Assembly (NCBI GenBank): GCA_007118195.1
Contig: SKSA01000382.1
Span: 1 to 15,336 of the forward strand
Direction of reading: 5' to 3'
Source of the DNA: Anaerobacillus sp.
GTDB taxonomy: Bacteria; Bacillota; Bacilli; Bacillales; Anaerobacillaceae
DNA: 15,336 nucleotides
The translations under genes and the position numbers were made by a program. Of this stretch, positions 1-11,328 are shown in pieces. The notes under the pieces are model-generated. The model was not told the origin of the DNA, did no database searches, and saw nothing but the letters and a program-made list of their open reading frames with translations. Each line of letters opens with the position of its first letter. Position 1 is the stretch's first letter.

Positions 1-10
1 AAGTTTTTAG

Positions 11-43
11 TATAAAACAAGGCACGAATTCATCGCGCCTTGT
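11..43 (-). terminator. Rho-independent terminator of tig
   Basis: Read on the minus strand, an 11-bp stem (ACAAGGCGCGA with UCGUGCCUUGU, one G-U pair) closes a 5-nt loop at 17-43 and is followed by UUUAU. It starts 12 nt after the tig stop codon, so it should end the tig transcript. The next gene downstream in Bacillus, clpX, would lie outside the window. Confidence 0.85.
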
Positions 44-55
44 CATTATTAATTA

Positions 56-1351
56 TTATGCTACAACTTTGCTATTATCCACAAGAAAATCTACAGCTTT
101 GCGAACTTTCAAGTCGCCTTTCAGCGCTTCAATACCACCTTGCATCGCTAAGATTTGCTTAAGCTCATCTACAGAACGCTTATAAAGCTCTGCCATTTTT
201 TCAAGCTCAGCTTCTACATCTTCGTCTGATACTTCAAGTTCCTCAGCTTGAGCAATTGCTTCAAGAGTTAAGTTAATACGAACTCTCTTTTCGGCGTCAG
301 CTTTGAATTGTTCGCGCATACCATTCTCGTCTGAACCAGAAAATTGATAGTACATATCAAGGCTCATTCCTTGTGCTTGAAGGCGTTGACCAAATTCTTC
401 TAGCATACGATCTACTTCAGTTGTGATCATTGCTTCTGGAATATCGATCGTAGAATTTTCAGCAGCTTTCTCTACTAAAGTGTCACGCTTATTATGATCT
501 GCTTCAGTTTCTTTATCTTGGATCATTTTTTCTTTAATATTTTTTGTTAAGTCTGCTAACGTCTCAACTTCTTCATTTACATCTTTAGCAAATTCGTCAT
601 CAAGTTCTGGAAGTTGCTTACGTTTAATATCATGAACTGTCACTTTAAATACTGCCGGCTTTCCAGCAAGTTCTGATGCATGATACTCTTCAGGAAAACT
701 TACTTCAACATCTTTTCCTTCTCCTGACTTAAGCCCGATTATTTGTTCTTCAAAACCAGGAATAAATGAACCAGATCCGATTTCTAAAGAATAGTTTTCT
801 GCTTTTCCACCTTCAAATGGCGCTCCATCTACAAAGCCTTCAAAGTCGATAACTGCTGTGTCACCGTTCTCAATAGCTCCATCTTCTACAACTACTAAAT
901 CTGCATGCTTTTCTTGAAGTTGTTTTAACTCTAATTCAACATCTTCATCTGTAACAATTGTTTCCACTTCTTCAACTTCTAAACCTTTATACTCACCAAG
1001 TTGTACCTCTGGCTTTACAGTAACAGTAGCTTTAAAAATTAAGTTTTGACCTTTACCCATTTGTTCAACATCAATTTCTGGACGATCAACTGGCTCAATG
1101 TTTGTTTCTTCGATTGCACTACCATAAGCATTAGGAAGTAAGATATCCAATGCATCTTGGTATAACGATTCTACACCAAAGCGCTGCTCAAACATCGCCC
1201 GAGGGATTTTCCCTTTACGGAATCCTGGTACGTTCACTTTTCCTACTACTTTTTTGAAAGCTTGATCTAAAGCTTCATTCACTTTTTCGGCCTCTACTTC
1301 AATTGTAAGTACGCCTTGGTTACCTTCTAACTTTTCCCATTTTGCAGTCAT
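56..1351 (-). CDS. tig: Trigger factor, ribosome-associated chaperone and prolyl isomerase
   Basis: Trigger factor binds the ribosome near the exit tunnel in the cytoplasm and shields nascent chains; it is also a peptidyl-prolyl isomerase (EC 5.2.1.8). The 431-residue length is normal for the family. The N-terminal domain carries the ribosome-docking signature GFRKGKIPR at about residues 43-51. The FKBP-type domain spans about 160-245, with [11 protein letters not shown] and [12 protein letters not shown] segments. The C-terminal 185 residues form the charged helical chaperone domain. The ATG start is preceded by GGAGGG at a suitable distance. A promoter lies about 90 bp upstream and a terminator directly downstream, so the gene is probably monocistronic. 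Position after ysoA and the leu genes matches B. subtilis. Confidence 0.97.
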   Translation of the reverse strand: MTAKWEKLEGNQGVLTIEVEAEKVNEALDQAFKKVVGKVNVPGFRKGKIPRAMFEQRFGVESLYQDALDILLPNAYGSAIEETNIEPVDRPEIDVEQMGKGQNLIFKATVTVKPEVQLGEYKGLEVEEVETIVTDEDVELELKQLQEKHADLVVVEDGAIENGDTAVIDFEGFVDGAPFEGGKAENYSLEIGSGSFIPGFEEQIIGLKSGEGKDVEVSFPEEYHASELAGKPAVFKVTVHDIKRKQLPELDDEFAKDVNEEVETLADLTKNIKEKMIQDKETEADHNKRDTLVEKAAENSTIDIPEAMITTEVDRMLEEFGQRLQAQGMSLDMYYQFSGSDENGMREQFKADAEKRVRINLTLEAIAQAEELEVSDEDVEAELEKMAELYKRSVDELKQILAMQGGIEALKGDLKVRKAVDFLVDNSKVVA

Positions 1352-1440
1352 TTATTCTTTCCCTCCAACATTTTCATCATTAAGTATTTTGTGTTATGTC
1401 CAATAAAAGTATATGATATTCGAACTTTTACAACCATTTC

Positions 1441-1468
1441 ATTATAACATACAGCTATATCATTTCAA
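1441..1468 (-). promoter_or_regulatory. Sigma-A type promoter of tig
   Basis: On the minus strand TTGAAA (1463-1468) is followed after 16 bp by a perfect TATAAT (1441-1446), which also has an extended -10 TG (TGTTATAAT). Transcription would start near 1434, giving an untranslated leader of roughly 80 nt before tig. The spacing and the extended -10 make this one of the best promoter matches in the window. Confidence 0.75.
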
Positions 1469-1506
1469 CTGTAAGAAATTAGATGTTTAATTAACAATTT
1501 ATTAAA

Positions 1507-2529
1507 TTAATTCCCTTTAAATGCTTCTCGTTCGATTTTCAGAATTTGGCTAGCGCAAGTTAACATGTCATCGACGTCTACTTTGTAGGCGTTTGCTATA
1601 TCGAGAACATCTTCTTCAAGTCCAAAGATTTCTACCCCTGTTTTATGTATCGCTGAAGCCCATAAAGTCGGATTTAGTGGTTCAGGTGAAATAGGATATA
1701 TGGCAAATAGATAATGCCACCATACTTGACTTACCATCTCATATAAACTTGGATTTTCACTTTCAAGTCTGTCAGCTACTAACTTGATCGTATCTTTACC
1801 AAATTTTTCATGAAACACATCTTCTAAATTTATAAGGTTAATATTAAGCTTTTTCCCAAACTTATGTAATTCCATTTTTTCATCTACATTTTTTTCTTTT
1901 AGTAACTGTAGGGCGATACTTTTTAAGACAGGGTCGTTTTGATCAGTTTTTAAGAATTCCTTTATCGACTCAACAAAAACTTCTGTAGGCATTTTCCCAA
2001 GCATTTGAATGGCTAACCATTGCTTTTCAGGCGAACCATGATTCAACATATGTAAAAGCTCGTTTGGTGGTTTTTTTGTTTCTTCGTCCATTTCAATCTT
2101 TGTTTCACCATCTACCATTTGCCGACTAAAATGTAACAAGTGGTATAGTGATTCTGCTAAATGGGCTGGCAACTTTTCTTCTTCCATGATCCCTTCTAAC
2201 ATCACCACCACTTCGTTATATTCCCCTAACTGAACTAACAATGAAATATGTACTTGAAGTATATCGAAATAATTCCCGATATCTTCTTTAAGCATTTGTT
2301 CAGTTACCTGCTTCGCTTCTTCTAGCCTACTTTGTTCAATAAGACTTAAAGCTAAACCGAATCTTGCTTGTGGATGGTCTGGCTCAATCTGTAGCGATTG
2401 GTCAAAGTAAGAATGTGCCTCTGAAAAGTTTTTCCCCTTTAACGCTTCCATTCCTTTTGCTACAAGTTTTTCCACAACTCCAGGAAACAAAACTACTTTT
2501 TCCTTACTATTTTTTTGTTCCTCATTCAT
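1507..2529 (-). CDS. ysoA: TPR-repeat protein of the YsoA type, function unknown
   Basis: The 340-residue protein has no signal peptide or membrane segment. Helical TPR-like repeats occupy about residues 20-125: GMEALKGKNFSEAHSYFDQSL, then ARFGLALSLIEQSRLEEAKQV, then a third copy near LLVQLGEYNEVV. TPR arrays bind other proteins or peptides. The middle is acidic and helical, and the C-terminal 70 residues include an aromatic stretch (VWWHYLFAIYP) and a small helical module. The gene sits between leuD and tig, the place of ysoA in B. subtilis, and the symbol rests on that synteny plus the TPR content. A GGAG precedes the ATG by about 10 bases. It is separated from leuD by a strong terminator, so it is probably not part of the leucine operon. 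No function is proposed. Confidence 0.85.
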   Translation of the reverse strand: MNEEQKNSKEKVVLFPGVVEKLVAKGMEALKGKNFSEAHSYFDQSLQIEPDHPQARFGLALSLIEQSRLEEAKQVTEQMLKEDIGNYFDILQVHISLLVQLGEYNEVVVMLEGIMEEEKLPAHLAESLYHLLHFSRQMVDGETKIEMDEETKKPPNELLHMLNHGSPEKQWLAIQMLGKMPTEVFVESIKEFLKTDQNDPVLKSIALQLLKEKNVDEKMELHKFGKKLNINLINLEDVFHEKFGKDTIKLVADRLESENPSLYEMVSQVWWHYLFAIYPISPEPLNPTLWASAIHKTGVEIFGLEEDVLDIANAYKVDVDDMLTCASQILKIEREAFKGN

Positions 2530-2569
2530 AAATAACGCTCCACTCTATATATCGCTCACTTTTCATTTT

Positions 2570-2598
2570 AGTTTACCATTCTCAAAAATGAAATACAA
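2570..2598 (-). promoter_or_regulatory. Candidate promoter of ysoA
   Basis: On the minus strand TTGTAT (2593-2598), a 17-bp spacer and TAAACT (2570-2575) with an extended -10 TG lie between the leuD terminator and ysoA. Both hexamers are imperfect. The location just after a terminator supports it, since ysoA needs a promoter there or must rely on read-through. Confidence 0.35.
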
Positions 2599-2621
2599 CG
2601 AAACCTCATTATGTACTATCG

Positions 2622-2651
2622 AAAAAGAGGCAGACGAAAGCGTCTACCTCT
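2622..2651 (-). terminator. Rho-independent terminator of the ilv-leu operon
   Basis: On the minus strand the stem AGAGGUAGACG pairs with CGUCUGCCUCU (11 bp including one G-U pair) around the loop CUUU, and runs into UUUU. It begins 7 nt beyond the leuD stop codon and clearly closes the branched-chain operon. Confidence 0.92.
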
Positions 2652-2657
2652 CTAGCA

Positions 2658-3245
2658 TTAAAGTGCTCTTTGTTTTTCGTAGTTTGAAATATCTTCTTCA
2701 TAATTTAATGTAAGAGAAACTTCATCCCAACCGTTTAACAGCATTTCTTTCCAATACGGATCGATCGTAAATTCTGCCTTGAATCCGTTGTCATCGAACA
2801 GAATTTGTTGGCTTAGATCAACCGTTAACTCATATACGGCTTCGTCAGCTTTTACAAGTAGTTCATTCACTTTTTCCTCTGGGAGTTGAATTGCTAAAAT
2901 TCCATTTTTAACGCAATTGTTATAAAAAATATCAGCAAAGTTCGGGGCGATGATAACCTGAAACCCATAATCTTGCAAGGCCCATGGAGCATGCTCCCTA
3001 GAAGATCCACACCCAAAATTTTGGTTAGCAACTAAAATAGATGCATTTTGATTATGTGGTTGATTCAATTCAAATTTTTCATTGTCTGATCCATCCGAAT
3101 GAAAGCGCCAATCGAAAAATAAAAATTGTCCAAACCCTGTGCGTTCAATCCGTTTCAAAAATTGCTTTGGTATAATTTGGTCTGTATCTACATTAACACG
3201 GTTCATAGCCGCTACATTTCCTTTATGAACTACAATTCCAGCCAT
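2658..3245 (-). CDS. leuD: 3-isopropylmalate dehydratase small subunit
   Basis: LeuD forms with LeuC the isopropylmalate isomerase (EC 4.2.1.33), converting 2-isopropylmalate to 3-isopropylmalate in leucine synthesis. The 195-residue protein has the swivel-domain signatures NVDTDQIIPKQFLKRIERTG (18-37) and FGCGSSREHAPWAL (77-90). The start chosen is the ATG at 3245. A longer reading beginning with TTG at 3263 is possible, but the ribosome binding site AAAGGAG lies inside that extension, 8 bases before the ATG, and family members start near MAGIVVHKG. The gene follows leuC after 30 bp and is the last gene of the operon, just before a strong terminator. Confidence 0.96.
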   Translation of the reverse strand: MAGIVVHKGNVAAMNRVNVDTDQIIPKQFLKRIERTGFGQFLFFDWRFHSDGSDNEKFELNQPHNQNASILVANQNFGCGSSREHAPWALQDYGFQVIIAPNFADIFYNNCVKNGILAIQLPEEKVNELLVKADEAVYELTVDLSQQILFDDNGFKAEFTIDPYWKEMLLNGWDEVSLTLNYEEDISNYEKQRAL

Positions 3246-3275
3246 ATTAGTAGCTCCTTTCAAGTTATAAAATTT

Positions 3276-4691
3276 CTATTTCACAGTTGCTTCAGTAAAT
3301 GTACGTACATCAACAAATTTTCCTGCTACCGCTGCTGCAGCTGCCATCGCTGGGCTTACAAGATGTGTACGTGCCCCTTTTCCTTGACGGCCTTCAAAAT
3401 TCCGGTTAGAAGTTGATGCACAACGTTCGCCTTCTGGAACAAAGTCAGGGTTCATACTTAAACACATACTACAACCAGACTCACGCCATTCAAAACCAGC
3501 ATCTAAAAACACTTGATCTAAACCTTCAGCTTCTGCTTGTAGTTTAATTTTTTGTGAACCTGGAACAACCATTGCCCTAACACCAGGCGCAACTTTTCTT
3601 CCTTTTGCAACTTGGGCTGCAGCTCGTAAGTCACTCATCCGTGAATTTGTACAAGATCCGATAAATACGTGTTGAACTTCTACATTAGTAATAGGAGTGC
3701 TAGGAGTTAGACCCATATAGTTAAGAGCTTGCTCGATGGCAATTTTATCCGCAGCATTATTATAATCAGCTGGATTAGGTACTACACCGTTAACGCCAAT
3801 ACCTTGAGATGGGTTTGTTCCCCAAGTAACTTGTGGTTCAATTTCACTCGCCTCGATCTCTACTGTGCGGTCATACTCAGCACCTTCATCTGTTGCTAAT
3901 TCTCGCCATTGTTCAACTGCCTTCTCAAACTCTTCTCCTTGGGGAACATACTGTCTCCCTTTTAAATATTCAAAAGTAGTTTCATCTGGACTAATTAAAC
4001 CTGCTTTTGCCCCAGCTTCAATACTCATGTTACATACGGTCATTCGCTCTTCCATCGTCATATTACGAATTGCTTCACCTGTAAATTCAATAATTGATCC
4101 TGTTCCAAAGTTAACACCAAACTTAGCAATAATCGCTAAAATAATGTCTTTTGCTGTAACACCGAGAGGTAGATCGCCTTTAACATGTACTTGCAACGTT
4201 TTCGGCTTTGATTGCCATAACGTTTGTGTACTTAAAACATGTTCAACTTCACTTGTTCCGATTCCAAAGGCTAAAGCTCCAAAAGCTCCGTGCGTTGACG
4301 TATGGCTATCACCACATACAATTGTTTTCCCTGGTTGTGTTAACCCTAATTCAGGGCCAATGACGTGAACGATACCACTATCAGGGCTATTTAAGTCTGC
4401 AACCCTTACTCCAAACTGTTGGCAGTTGTCAGAAAGTGTATCCATCTGTTTTTTAGCAATTTCATCTTTTATTACATAACGATCTAACGTAGGAACATTA
4501 TGGTCCATGGTCGCAAACGTTAAATCTGGACGCCGGACCTTTCTTCCTTTTAAACGTAATCCTTCAAAGGCTTGAGGTGAAGTTACTTCATGCACCATAT
4601 GAAGATCAATATATAAAAGGGATGGCTTACCTGGTTCGCTAACGACGGTATGTTTTTCCCAAATTTTTTCGATGATTGTTTTCTTAGTCAT
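3276..4691 (-). CDS. leuC: 3-isopropylmalate dehydratase large subunit
   Basis: LeuC is the aconitase-type large subunit of isopropylmalate isomerase and partners with LeuD. At 471 residues it is full length. The three [4Fe-4S] ligands expected for the family are visible as Cys347 (GSCTNSR), Cys407 and Cys410 ([12 protein letters not shown]). The active-site segment [14 protein letters not shown] lies at about 125-138 and the DHNVPT motif at 63-68. The ATG has an upstream GGGAGAGGA. leuC follows leuB after an unusually long 123-bp spacer that holds an inverted array of heptad-type repeats and precedes leuD by 30 bp. Confidence 0.97.
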   Translation of the reverse strand: MTKKTIIEKIWEKHTVVSEPGKPSLLYIDLHMVHEVTSPQAFEGLRLKGRKVRRPDLTFATMDHNVPTLDRYVIKDEIAKKQMDTLSDNCQQFGVRVADLNSPDSGIVHVIGPELGLTQPGKTIVCGDSHTSTHGAFGALAFGIGTSEVEHVLSTQTLWQSKPKTLQVHVKGDLPLGVTAKDIILAIIAKFGVNFGTGSIIEFTGEAIRNMTMEERMTVCNMSIEAGAKAGLISPDETTFEYLKGRQYVPQGEEFEKAVEQWRELATDEGAEYDRTVEIEASEIEPQVTWGTNPSQGIGVNGVVPNPADYNNAADKIAIEQALNYMGLTPSTPITNVEVQHVFIGSCTNSRMSDLRAAAQVAKGRKVAPGVRAMVVPGSQKIKLQAEAEGLDQVFLDAGFEWRESGCSMCLSMNPDFVPEGERCASTSNRNFEGRQGKGARTHLVSPAMAAAAAVAGKFVDVRTFTEATVK

Positions 4692-4710
4692 CTAATCCTC
4701 TCCCTAAATC

Positions 4711-4813
4711 AGTTTTGAGTGTTGAATGTTGAGTTTTGAGTGTATAGTAAAAGCTTCGAAGCATTAAAATCTTTTGAACTTCAACTCAAAACTCTTAACT
4801 CAAAATTCTTAAC
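4711..4813 (-). repeat. Inverted TTTTGAGT repeats in the leuB-leuC spacer
   Basis: The plus-strand left arm (4711-4742) contains two copies of TTTTGAGT. The right arm (about 4773-4813) contains the complementary ACTCAAAA twice. In the mRNA, AGUUUUGAG plus UUGAA can pair with UUCAA plus CUCAAAACU, leaving a 2-nt bulge. Between the arms lies the palindrome GCUUCGAAGC. The right arm abuts the leuB stop codon. There is no U-run, so this is not an intrinsic terminator. A role in mRNA processing or stability is inference; a dispersed repeat of no function is equally possible. Confidence 0.6.
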
Positions 4814-4814
4814 T

Positions 4815-5903
4815 TTAATTTGTTACTGCTAATTGAATTCGTTCGATCACTTTGTCAGTCATTTCATCTGTCGTAAGGATTTGCTCACCTTCTTGGGCGA
4901 TGTCTCCTGTACGATAACCAGCTTCTAGAACCTCCGTAATAGCTTGCTCGATAGCATCTGCTTCTTCTTTCATTTGAAAAGAATAACGAAGTAGCATGGC
5001 TACAGATGAGATTGTTGCTAATGGATTGGCTTTATTTTGTCCTGCAATGTCAGGGGCAGAACCGTGTATCGGTTCGTAAAGTCCTGGACCGTCTCCACTA
5101 ATACTTGCAGAAGGCAACATCCCTAAAGAGCCTGTAAGCATCGAAGCTTCGTCACTTAAAATATCACCAAACATGTTTTCCGTAACCACGACATCAAACT
5201 GCTTAGGGTTACGAATCAATTGCATTGCGGCATTATCAACGAGCATATGCTCTAGCTCTACATCTGGATACTCTTTACCTATCGCTTCAGCGACTTCACG
5301 CCATAGTCTACTAGATTCAAGTACGTTCGCCTTATCTACTGAAGTAACTTTCTTTCGACGTAAGCGAGCTAATTCAAACGCTTGCCTTACAATTCTTTCA
5401 ATTTCAGATTTTTTATAATAAAGGGTATCAACAACGGTTTCTCCATCCGACTCGAACCGACGCTCGCTAGGCTCTCCAAAATAAAGACCACCAGTTAGTT
5501 CACGGACAATCATTAAGTCAACACCTTCAACAACTTCCCTTTTTAACGTCGAAGCATCAATGAGTGCTTTGTAAGCAGTAACAGGACGTAAATTCGCATA
5601 TAAATTTAAAGCTTTACGAATTCCTAGTAAGCCTTTTTCTGGACGCATGTGCCCTGGTAATGTATCCCATTTCGGACCACCTACCGCACCTAGTAGTACA
5701 CCATCACTTTTTTTCGAAAGATCGATCGTTTCTTGTGGAAGTGGAGTATTTTCTTCATCTATCGCTACTCCGCCTAATTTTGCATATTGATATACAAATT
5801 GATGATTGAAGTTGCTTGCAACGTTATCTAAAACTTTAATCGCTGATTTAATTACCTCAGGGCCAATTCCATCCCCGGGAATTACTGTTATTGTTTTATT
5901 CAT
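4815..5903 (-). CDS. leuB: 3-isopropylmalate dehydrogenase
   Basis: LeuB oxidises and decarboxylates 3-isopropylmalate with NAD to 2-oxoisocaproate (EC 1.1.1.85). The 362-residue length is normal. Substrate and metal residues known from IPMDH structures fall in the expected places: Arg96, Arg106, Arg134, Tyr141, Lys191 (SVDKANVL), Asp223, Asp247 and Asp251 ([19 protein letters not shown]). The NAD-site motif [15 protein letters not shown] spans 274-288. The ATG start is preceded by AAGGAAGGAA. The gene follows leuA after 20 bp and is separated from leuC by the repeat-bearing 123-bp spacer. Confidence 0.97.
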   Translation of the reverse strand: MNKTITVIPGDGIGPEVIKSAIKVLDNVASNFNHQFVYQYAKLGGVAIDEENTPLPQETIDLSKKSDGVLLGAVGGPKWDTLPGHMRPEKGLLGIRKALNLYANLRPVTAYKALIDASTLKREVVEGVDLMIVRELTGGLYFGEPSERRFESDGETVVDTLYYKKSEIERIVRQAFELARLRRKKVTSVDKANVLESSRLWREVAEAIGKEYPDVELEHMLVDNAAMQLIRNPKQFDVVVTENMFGDILSDEASMLTGSLGMLPSASISGDGPGLYEPIHGSAPDIAGQNKANPLATISSVAMLLRYSFQMKEEADAIEQAITEVLEAGYRTGDIAQEGEQILTTDEMTDKVIERIQLAVTN

Positions 5904-5923
5904 ATCATCGTTCCTTCCTTAGA

Positions 5924-8495
<2,572 letters not shown>

Positions 8496-8530
8496 CTAAT
8501 TTTTAATTTAATTTATAATTTACAAGTTAG

Positions 8531-8583
8531 AATTGGTTCAACTTTCTCTTTAAGAGCAATTCTTTTTGTGATTATTTCACAAA
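8531..8583 (-). other. Two hairpins in the ilvH-ilvC spacer
   Basis: On the minus strand TTTGTGA and TCACAAA (8565-8583) form a perfect 7-bp stem with a 5-nt loop. Immediately downstream GAATTG and CAATTC pair around a 21-nt loop that contains the smaller stem CTCTT/AAGAG. No U-run follows, so they are not terminators. They sit between ilvH and ilvC in a 140-bp gap within an otherwise tight operon. In B. subtilis the ilv-leu mRNA is processed to a stable ilvC-containing species, so a processing or 5'-protection role is a reasonable inference but is not shown by the sequence. Confidence 0.45.
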
Positions 8584-8590
8584 TCCAATC

Positions 8591-8611
8591 CAAAACTCAA
8601 AACTCAAAACT
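8591..8611 (-). repeat. Three tandem CAAAACT heptads after ilvH
   Basis: Three perfect plus-strand copies of CAAAACT occur back to back, 9 bp beyond the ilvH stop codon. The same core sequence appears, inverted, in the leuB-leuC spacer. The mRNA strand reads (AGTTTTG)x3. No coding potential or known element is recognised. Confidence 0.75.
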
Positions 8612-8620
8612 TAAGCTCTA

Positions 8621-9139
8621 TTAGTTGATTAACACAACTCTTTCATCAGAATTTGTCGCTTTATGACCACGTTTCACTGCTGTAATACCAGTACGTGCTA
8701 ACTCTTTAATTCCATAAGGATGAAGTAAATCAATTAACGCTTCGACTTTTTGTTGATCACCCGTTACTTGTACGGTAATACTTTCTTTACCGACATCAAT
8801 GATCGTCGCCCTAAAAGGATTAATCACTGCAGCTATCTCAGCTCGTTGCTGTGGACAGCTAAACACTTTAATGAGTACTAATTCTCTCGACATAATCGAT
8901 TCATCGGTAATGTCAGAAACTTTCAAAACATCAATTTGTTTATTTAATTGTTTGATTACTTGCTCTACACTTCTTTGATTATCAACGACTACAACGAAAG
9001 TCATTCGCGAAATCGTTGGGTTTTCTGTATGCCCAACAGTAATACTTTCAATGTTGTAATTCCTTCTCGCCAACATTCCTGTCACTCGATTTAAAACACC
9101 GGAAATATTATTTACTGTCGCTGTAATAACTCGTTTCAT
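8621..9139 (-). CDS. ilvH: Acetolactate synthase small regulatory subunit
   Basis: IlvH binds IlvB, raises its activity and confers feedback control by branched-chain amino acids, usually valine. The 172-residue protein has the standard two-part layout. An N-terminal ACT domain covers about 3-75 ([27 protein letters not shown]), where the inhibitor binds, and a C-terminal ACT-like domain covers about 84-158 (ELVLIKVF, then [28 protein letters not shown]). The start codon overlaps the ilvB stop as ATGA, giving a 4-nt overlap and probable coupled translation with the catalytic subunit. GGGGTG in the end of ilvB serves as the ribosome binding site. Confidence 0.96.
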   Translation of the reverse strand: MKRVITATVNNISGVLNRVTGMLARRNYNIESITVGHTENPTISRMTFVVVVDNQRSVEQVIKQLNKQIDVLKVSDITDESIMSRELVLIKVFSCPQQRAEIAAVINPFRATIIDVGKESITVQVTGDQQKVEALIDLLHPYGIKELARTGITAVKRGHKATNSDERVVLIN

Positions 9140-10863
9140 TCTGGTTTCACCCCAATCATTTCATGTAATCCTTTGCCTGGAGCTACCATCGGATAAACAT
9201 TTTCCTTATCGGCAACTCTAAAATCTATTAATACTGGACCGTCATGAGCTAGCATTGTATCTACAGCACTATCTAATTGCGCCACATCGTCAACTCTGAT
9301 CCCTTTAATATCATAAGCTTCAGCAAGTTTTACAAAATCAGGTTGGACAGGAAATAATGAATTGGAATATCGTTCTTCAAAGAACAACTGTTGCCATTGA
9401 CGAACCATTCCTAGTGAAGCATTGTTTACGATCACTAGCTTTATTGGTAACTTCATTTCTTGAACTAGTGATAACTCTTGTAATGTCATTTGAAAACCTG
9501 CATCTCCCATAAATGCGATAACAGGTGTCTTTGGTTCTGCTAGCTGTGCACCAATTGCTGCTGGAAATCCGAAGCCCATCGTCCCTAAGCCCCCAGATGT
9601 AACAAAACGGTTTGGTTTTTTAAATTTAAAAAATTGCGCCGTCCACATTTGATGTTGCCCTACGTCAGTCGTAACGATGGCTTCACCGTTTGTTTTTTCG
9701 TAAATACGTTCGACTAACTGTTGAGGTTTAATCACATCAGGCTCTTCTTTATACCAAAGAGGATATTCTTGTTTAAGCTGCTTTAAATCTTCATTCCATA
9801 GTGAATTTTGCCCTTTAACACCGTTTTGTTTAATCAACTCTTTTAATGCTTCCATTGCATCAGAAACAATTGGTATTTGCGTTTCGATATTTTTACCAAT
9901 TTCAGCAGGATCAATATCGATGTGGGCAACTTTAGCATTTGGTGCAAACTTTTCAAGATTTCCTGTAACTCGATCATCAAAACGACTTCCGATACTTATA
10001 AGCAAATCACTCTCATAAATCGCCATATTCGCAGCATAAGTTCCGTGCATCCCAGCCATTCCTAAAAATAATTCATGATCTCCTGGAAAAGCTCCTAACC
10101 CTAACAGCGTGCTAGCAATTGGAATTTGTTGTTGCTCCGCGTACTCAATAAGTTCTTCAGATCCTCCGGCATGCAAGACGCCTGCGCCAGCAAGTATGAC
10201 TGGCTTTTTCGCACTACTTACTGCTTCGACAAGCTTTCTAATTTGTAACTTATTTGGCATAATTGTCGGTTGATATCCTGGCAAATGCACTTCTTTACTA
10301 TAGTCAAATATTCCCGTTTCTAGAGAAACATCTTTCGGTAAATCAATGAGTACTGGCCCCGGTCTTCCCGTTGTCGCAATATGAAATGCTTCTTTTATAA
10401 TTCGTGGTAAGTCGTTCACATCTCGCACTTGATAATTGTGTTTTGTAATAGGCATCGTAATCCCCATAACATCTGACTCTTGAAATGCGTCAGTTCCAAT
10501 TACTGAAGTTGCAACTTGGCCGCTAAAAACAACTAACGGTAGCGAATCCATCATTGCATCGGCAATTCCGGTAACTACATTTGTCGCTCCTGGACCACTT
10601 GTTACAACAACGACTCCTGGTTTTTTCGAAACTCTAGCGTAACCTTCAGCGGCGTGAATAGCACCTTGTTCATGTCGCGCTAAAATGTGGCGAATTCCAT
10701 CTTGATAAATTTCATCAAACGTTGGTAAAATCGCTCCTCCAGGGTACCCGAAAATTACCTCCACCTCTTCTTGCTTTAAAGCTTCAATTAACATTGTCGA
10801 ACCTTTCATCATTTGTTTTTCAGTAGATACAGCAGTTTGCTTCTTTCTCAACTTGGTACTCAT
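9136..10863 (-). CDS. ilvB: Acetolactate synthase large catalytic subunit
   Basis: IlvB is the thiamine-diphosphate enzyme acetohydroxyacid synthase (EC 2.2.1.6), making acetolactate from pyruvate and acetohydroxybutyrate from pyruvate plus 2-oxobutyrate. All three domains are present in 575 residues. The catalytic glutamate is Glu65 ([17 protein letters not shown]), following GYPGGAILP at 39-47. The FAD region lies in the middle, and the ThDP/Mg motif runs from GDAGF (453-457) to NN (480-481). LGMVRQWQ at 484-491 matches the biosynthetic AHAS class that works with a regulatory subunit, not the catabolic AlsS. The ATG is preceded by TTGGGGGGAT. The gene is the first after the T-box leader and overlaps ilvH by 4 nt. 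Confidence 0.97.
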   Translation of the reverse strand: MSTKLRKKQTAVSTEKQMMKGSTMLIEALKQEEVEVIFGYPGGAILPTFDEIYQDGIRHILARHEQGAIHAAEGYARVSKKPGVVVVTSGPGATNVVTGIADAMMDSLPLVVFSGQVATSVIGTDAFQESDVMGITMPITKHNYQVRDVNDLPRIIKEAFHIATTGRPGPVLIDLPKDVSLETGIFDYSKEVHLPGYQPTIMPNKLQIRKLVEAVSSAKKPVILAGAGVLHAGGSEELIEYAEQQQIPIASTLLGLGAFPGDHELFLGMAGMHGTYAANMAIYESDLLISIGSRFDDRVTGNLEKFAPNAKVAHIDIDPAEIGKNIETQIPIVSDAMEALKELIKQNGVKGQNSLWNEDLKQLKQEYPLWYKEEPDVIKPQQLVERIYEKTNGEAIVTTDVGQHQMWTAQFFKFKKPNRFVTSGGLGTMGFGFPAAIGAQLAEPKTPVIAFMGDAGFQMTLQELSLVQEMKLPIKLVIVNNASLGMVRQWQQLFFEERYSNSLFPVQPDFVKLAEAYDIKGIRVDDVAQLDSAVDTMLAHDGPVLIDFRVADKENVYPMVAPGKGLHEMIGVKPE

Positions 10864-10891
10864 TTATTATCCCCCCAACAAGTTGGATTTT

Positions 10892-10920
10892 ATAATACAG
10901 CCCATGGCTGTTAGTGACAC
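10892..10920 (-). promoter_or_regulatory. Weak candidate promoter between the T-box and ilvB
   Basis: On the minus strand GTGTCA (10915-10920), a 17-bp spacer and TATTAT (10892-10897) resemble a sigma-A promoter with 4/6 and 5/6 matches. It lies downstream of the T-box terminator and about 30 bp before ilvB. If active it would give a basal transcript that bypasses attenuation. AT-rich spacers yield such matches by chance, so the call is tentative. Confidence 0.25.
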
Positions 10921-11022
10921 GTCTCACAACAAAAAATTTTCTTTATTTTTTATAGCAATACGATCTTCTTACACTTTAGTTCATTAACAGACAAACCCTT
11001 GACCGAATGAAAGTAACTAAAT

Positions 11023-11083
11023 AAAAAAACCTTCTCACCCCCATCAATAAGCACAAAAACGCTTTAAGTAAGGGGTGAAAAGA
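11023..11083 (-). terminator. T-box regulated intrinsic terminator
   Basis: On the minus strand the arm UCUUUUCACCCC (11072-11083) pairs over 12 positions, two of them G-U, with GGGGUGAGAAGG (11030-11041). Seven U residues follow (11023-11029). The apical loop holds a smaller stem (AAGCG/UGCUU). The 5' arm is the same segment that forms the 3' half of the antiterminator, so the two structures exclude each other. Confidence 0.9.
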
Positions 11084-11322
11084 TTCTTTTCACGGTACCA
11101 CCCTTGTTCATGGTCACTTTTACAAATAACCACCTCAGGAACGAATGAATCGCTCTTTTTGATAACGAGTGACGGTATCACTCGACCAAACCTACTTGGA
11201 AAATATCTTTTCGGATTGGCACTCAGAGGTGAGTTCGAATTAAGGGGTAACACCACTTCTCAGCAACTAGTGGCTCTCTGAAGATACCGATCCTTAAAAC
11301 TACTTTTCCTCTTCAACGTTTT
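11023..11322 (-). promoter_or_regulatory. Leucine T-box riboswitch leader of the ilvB operon
   Basis: The leader senses uncharged tRNA-Leu and permits transcription into ilvB when leucine is limiting. It begins with the stem I signature GAAGAGGAAAAGTA (11301-11314) and a conserved apical segment (CAGAGAGC, then GCTGAGA). The specifier region reads GAA-CTC-ACC, so the codon is CUC (plus-strand 11231-11233), decoded by tRNA-Leu(GAG). A separate 7-bp stem (CGAGTGA/TCACTCG) lies at 11166-11184. The T-box proper, AAGGGTGGTACCGTG, ends at 11091. The antiterminator at 11070-11105 pairs AAGGG with CCCTT and GTGAAAAG with CTTTTCAC, leaving UGGUACC as a 7-nt bulge; UGGU suits a tRNA with discriminator A. 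Together with the spacer to 10864 it fills the 482-bp ilvD-ilvB gap. No gene is seen there. Confidence 0.95.
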
Positions 11323-11328
11323 AATATG

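Noticed and set aside
3246..3263. Longer leuD start at TTG (adds six residues)
   Set aside because: The AAAGGAG ribosome binding site lies within the extension and is ideally spaced for the ATG at 3245.
3126..3416. Plus-strand open frame of 96 codons across leuD/leuC
   Set aside because: It is antisense to two well-supported genes, has a cysteine-rich low-quality composition and no ribosome binding site.
8565..8583. TTTGTGA-N5-TCACAAA as a CRP/FNR- or Rex-type operator
   Set aside because: The spacing is one base short of TGTGA-N6-TCACA and of the Rex palindrome, and it lies inside an operon far from any promoter. A hairpin is the simpler reading.
8591..8611. CRISPR-like or direct-repeat array
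   Set aside because: The units are 7 bp and contiguous without spacers, which does not fit CRISPR.
10935..10949. CodY-like sequence between the T-box and ilvB
   Set aside because: Only about 11 of 15 positions match and the second half-site is lost in a T-rich run, so it is no better than chance in AT-rich DNA.
11044..11281. Short open frames on both strands in the ilvD-ilvB gap
   Set aside because: They coincide with the T-box RNA, whose structure fully explains the sequence.
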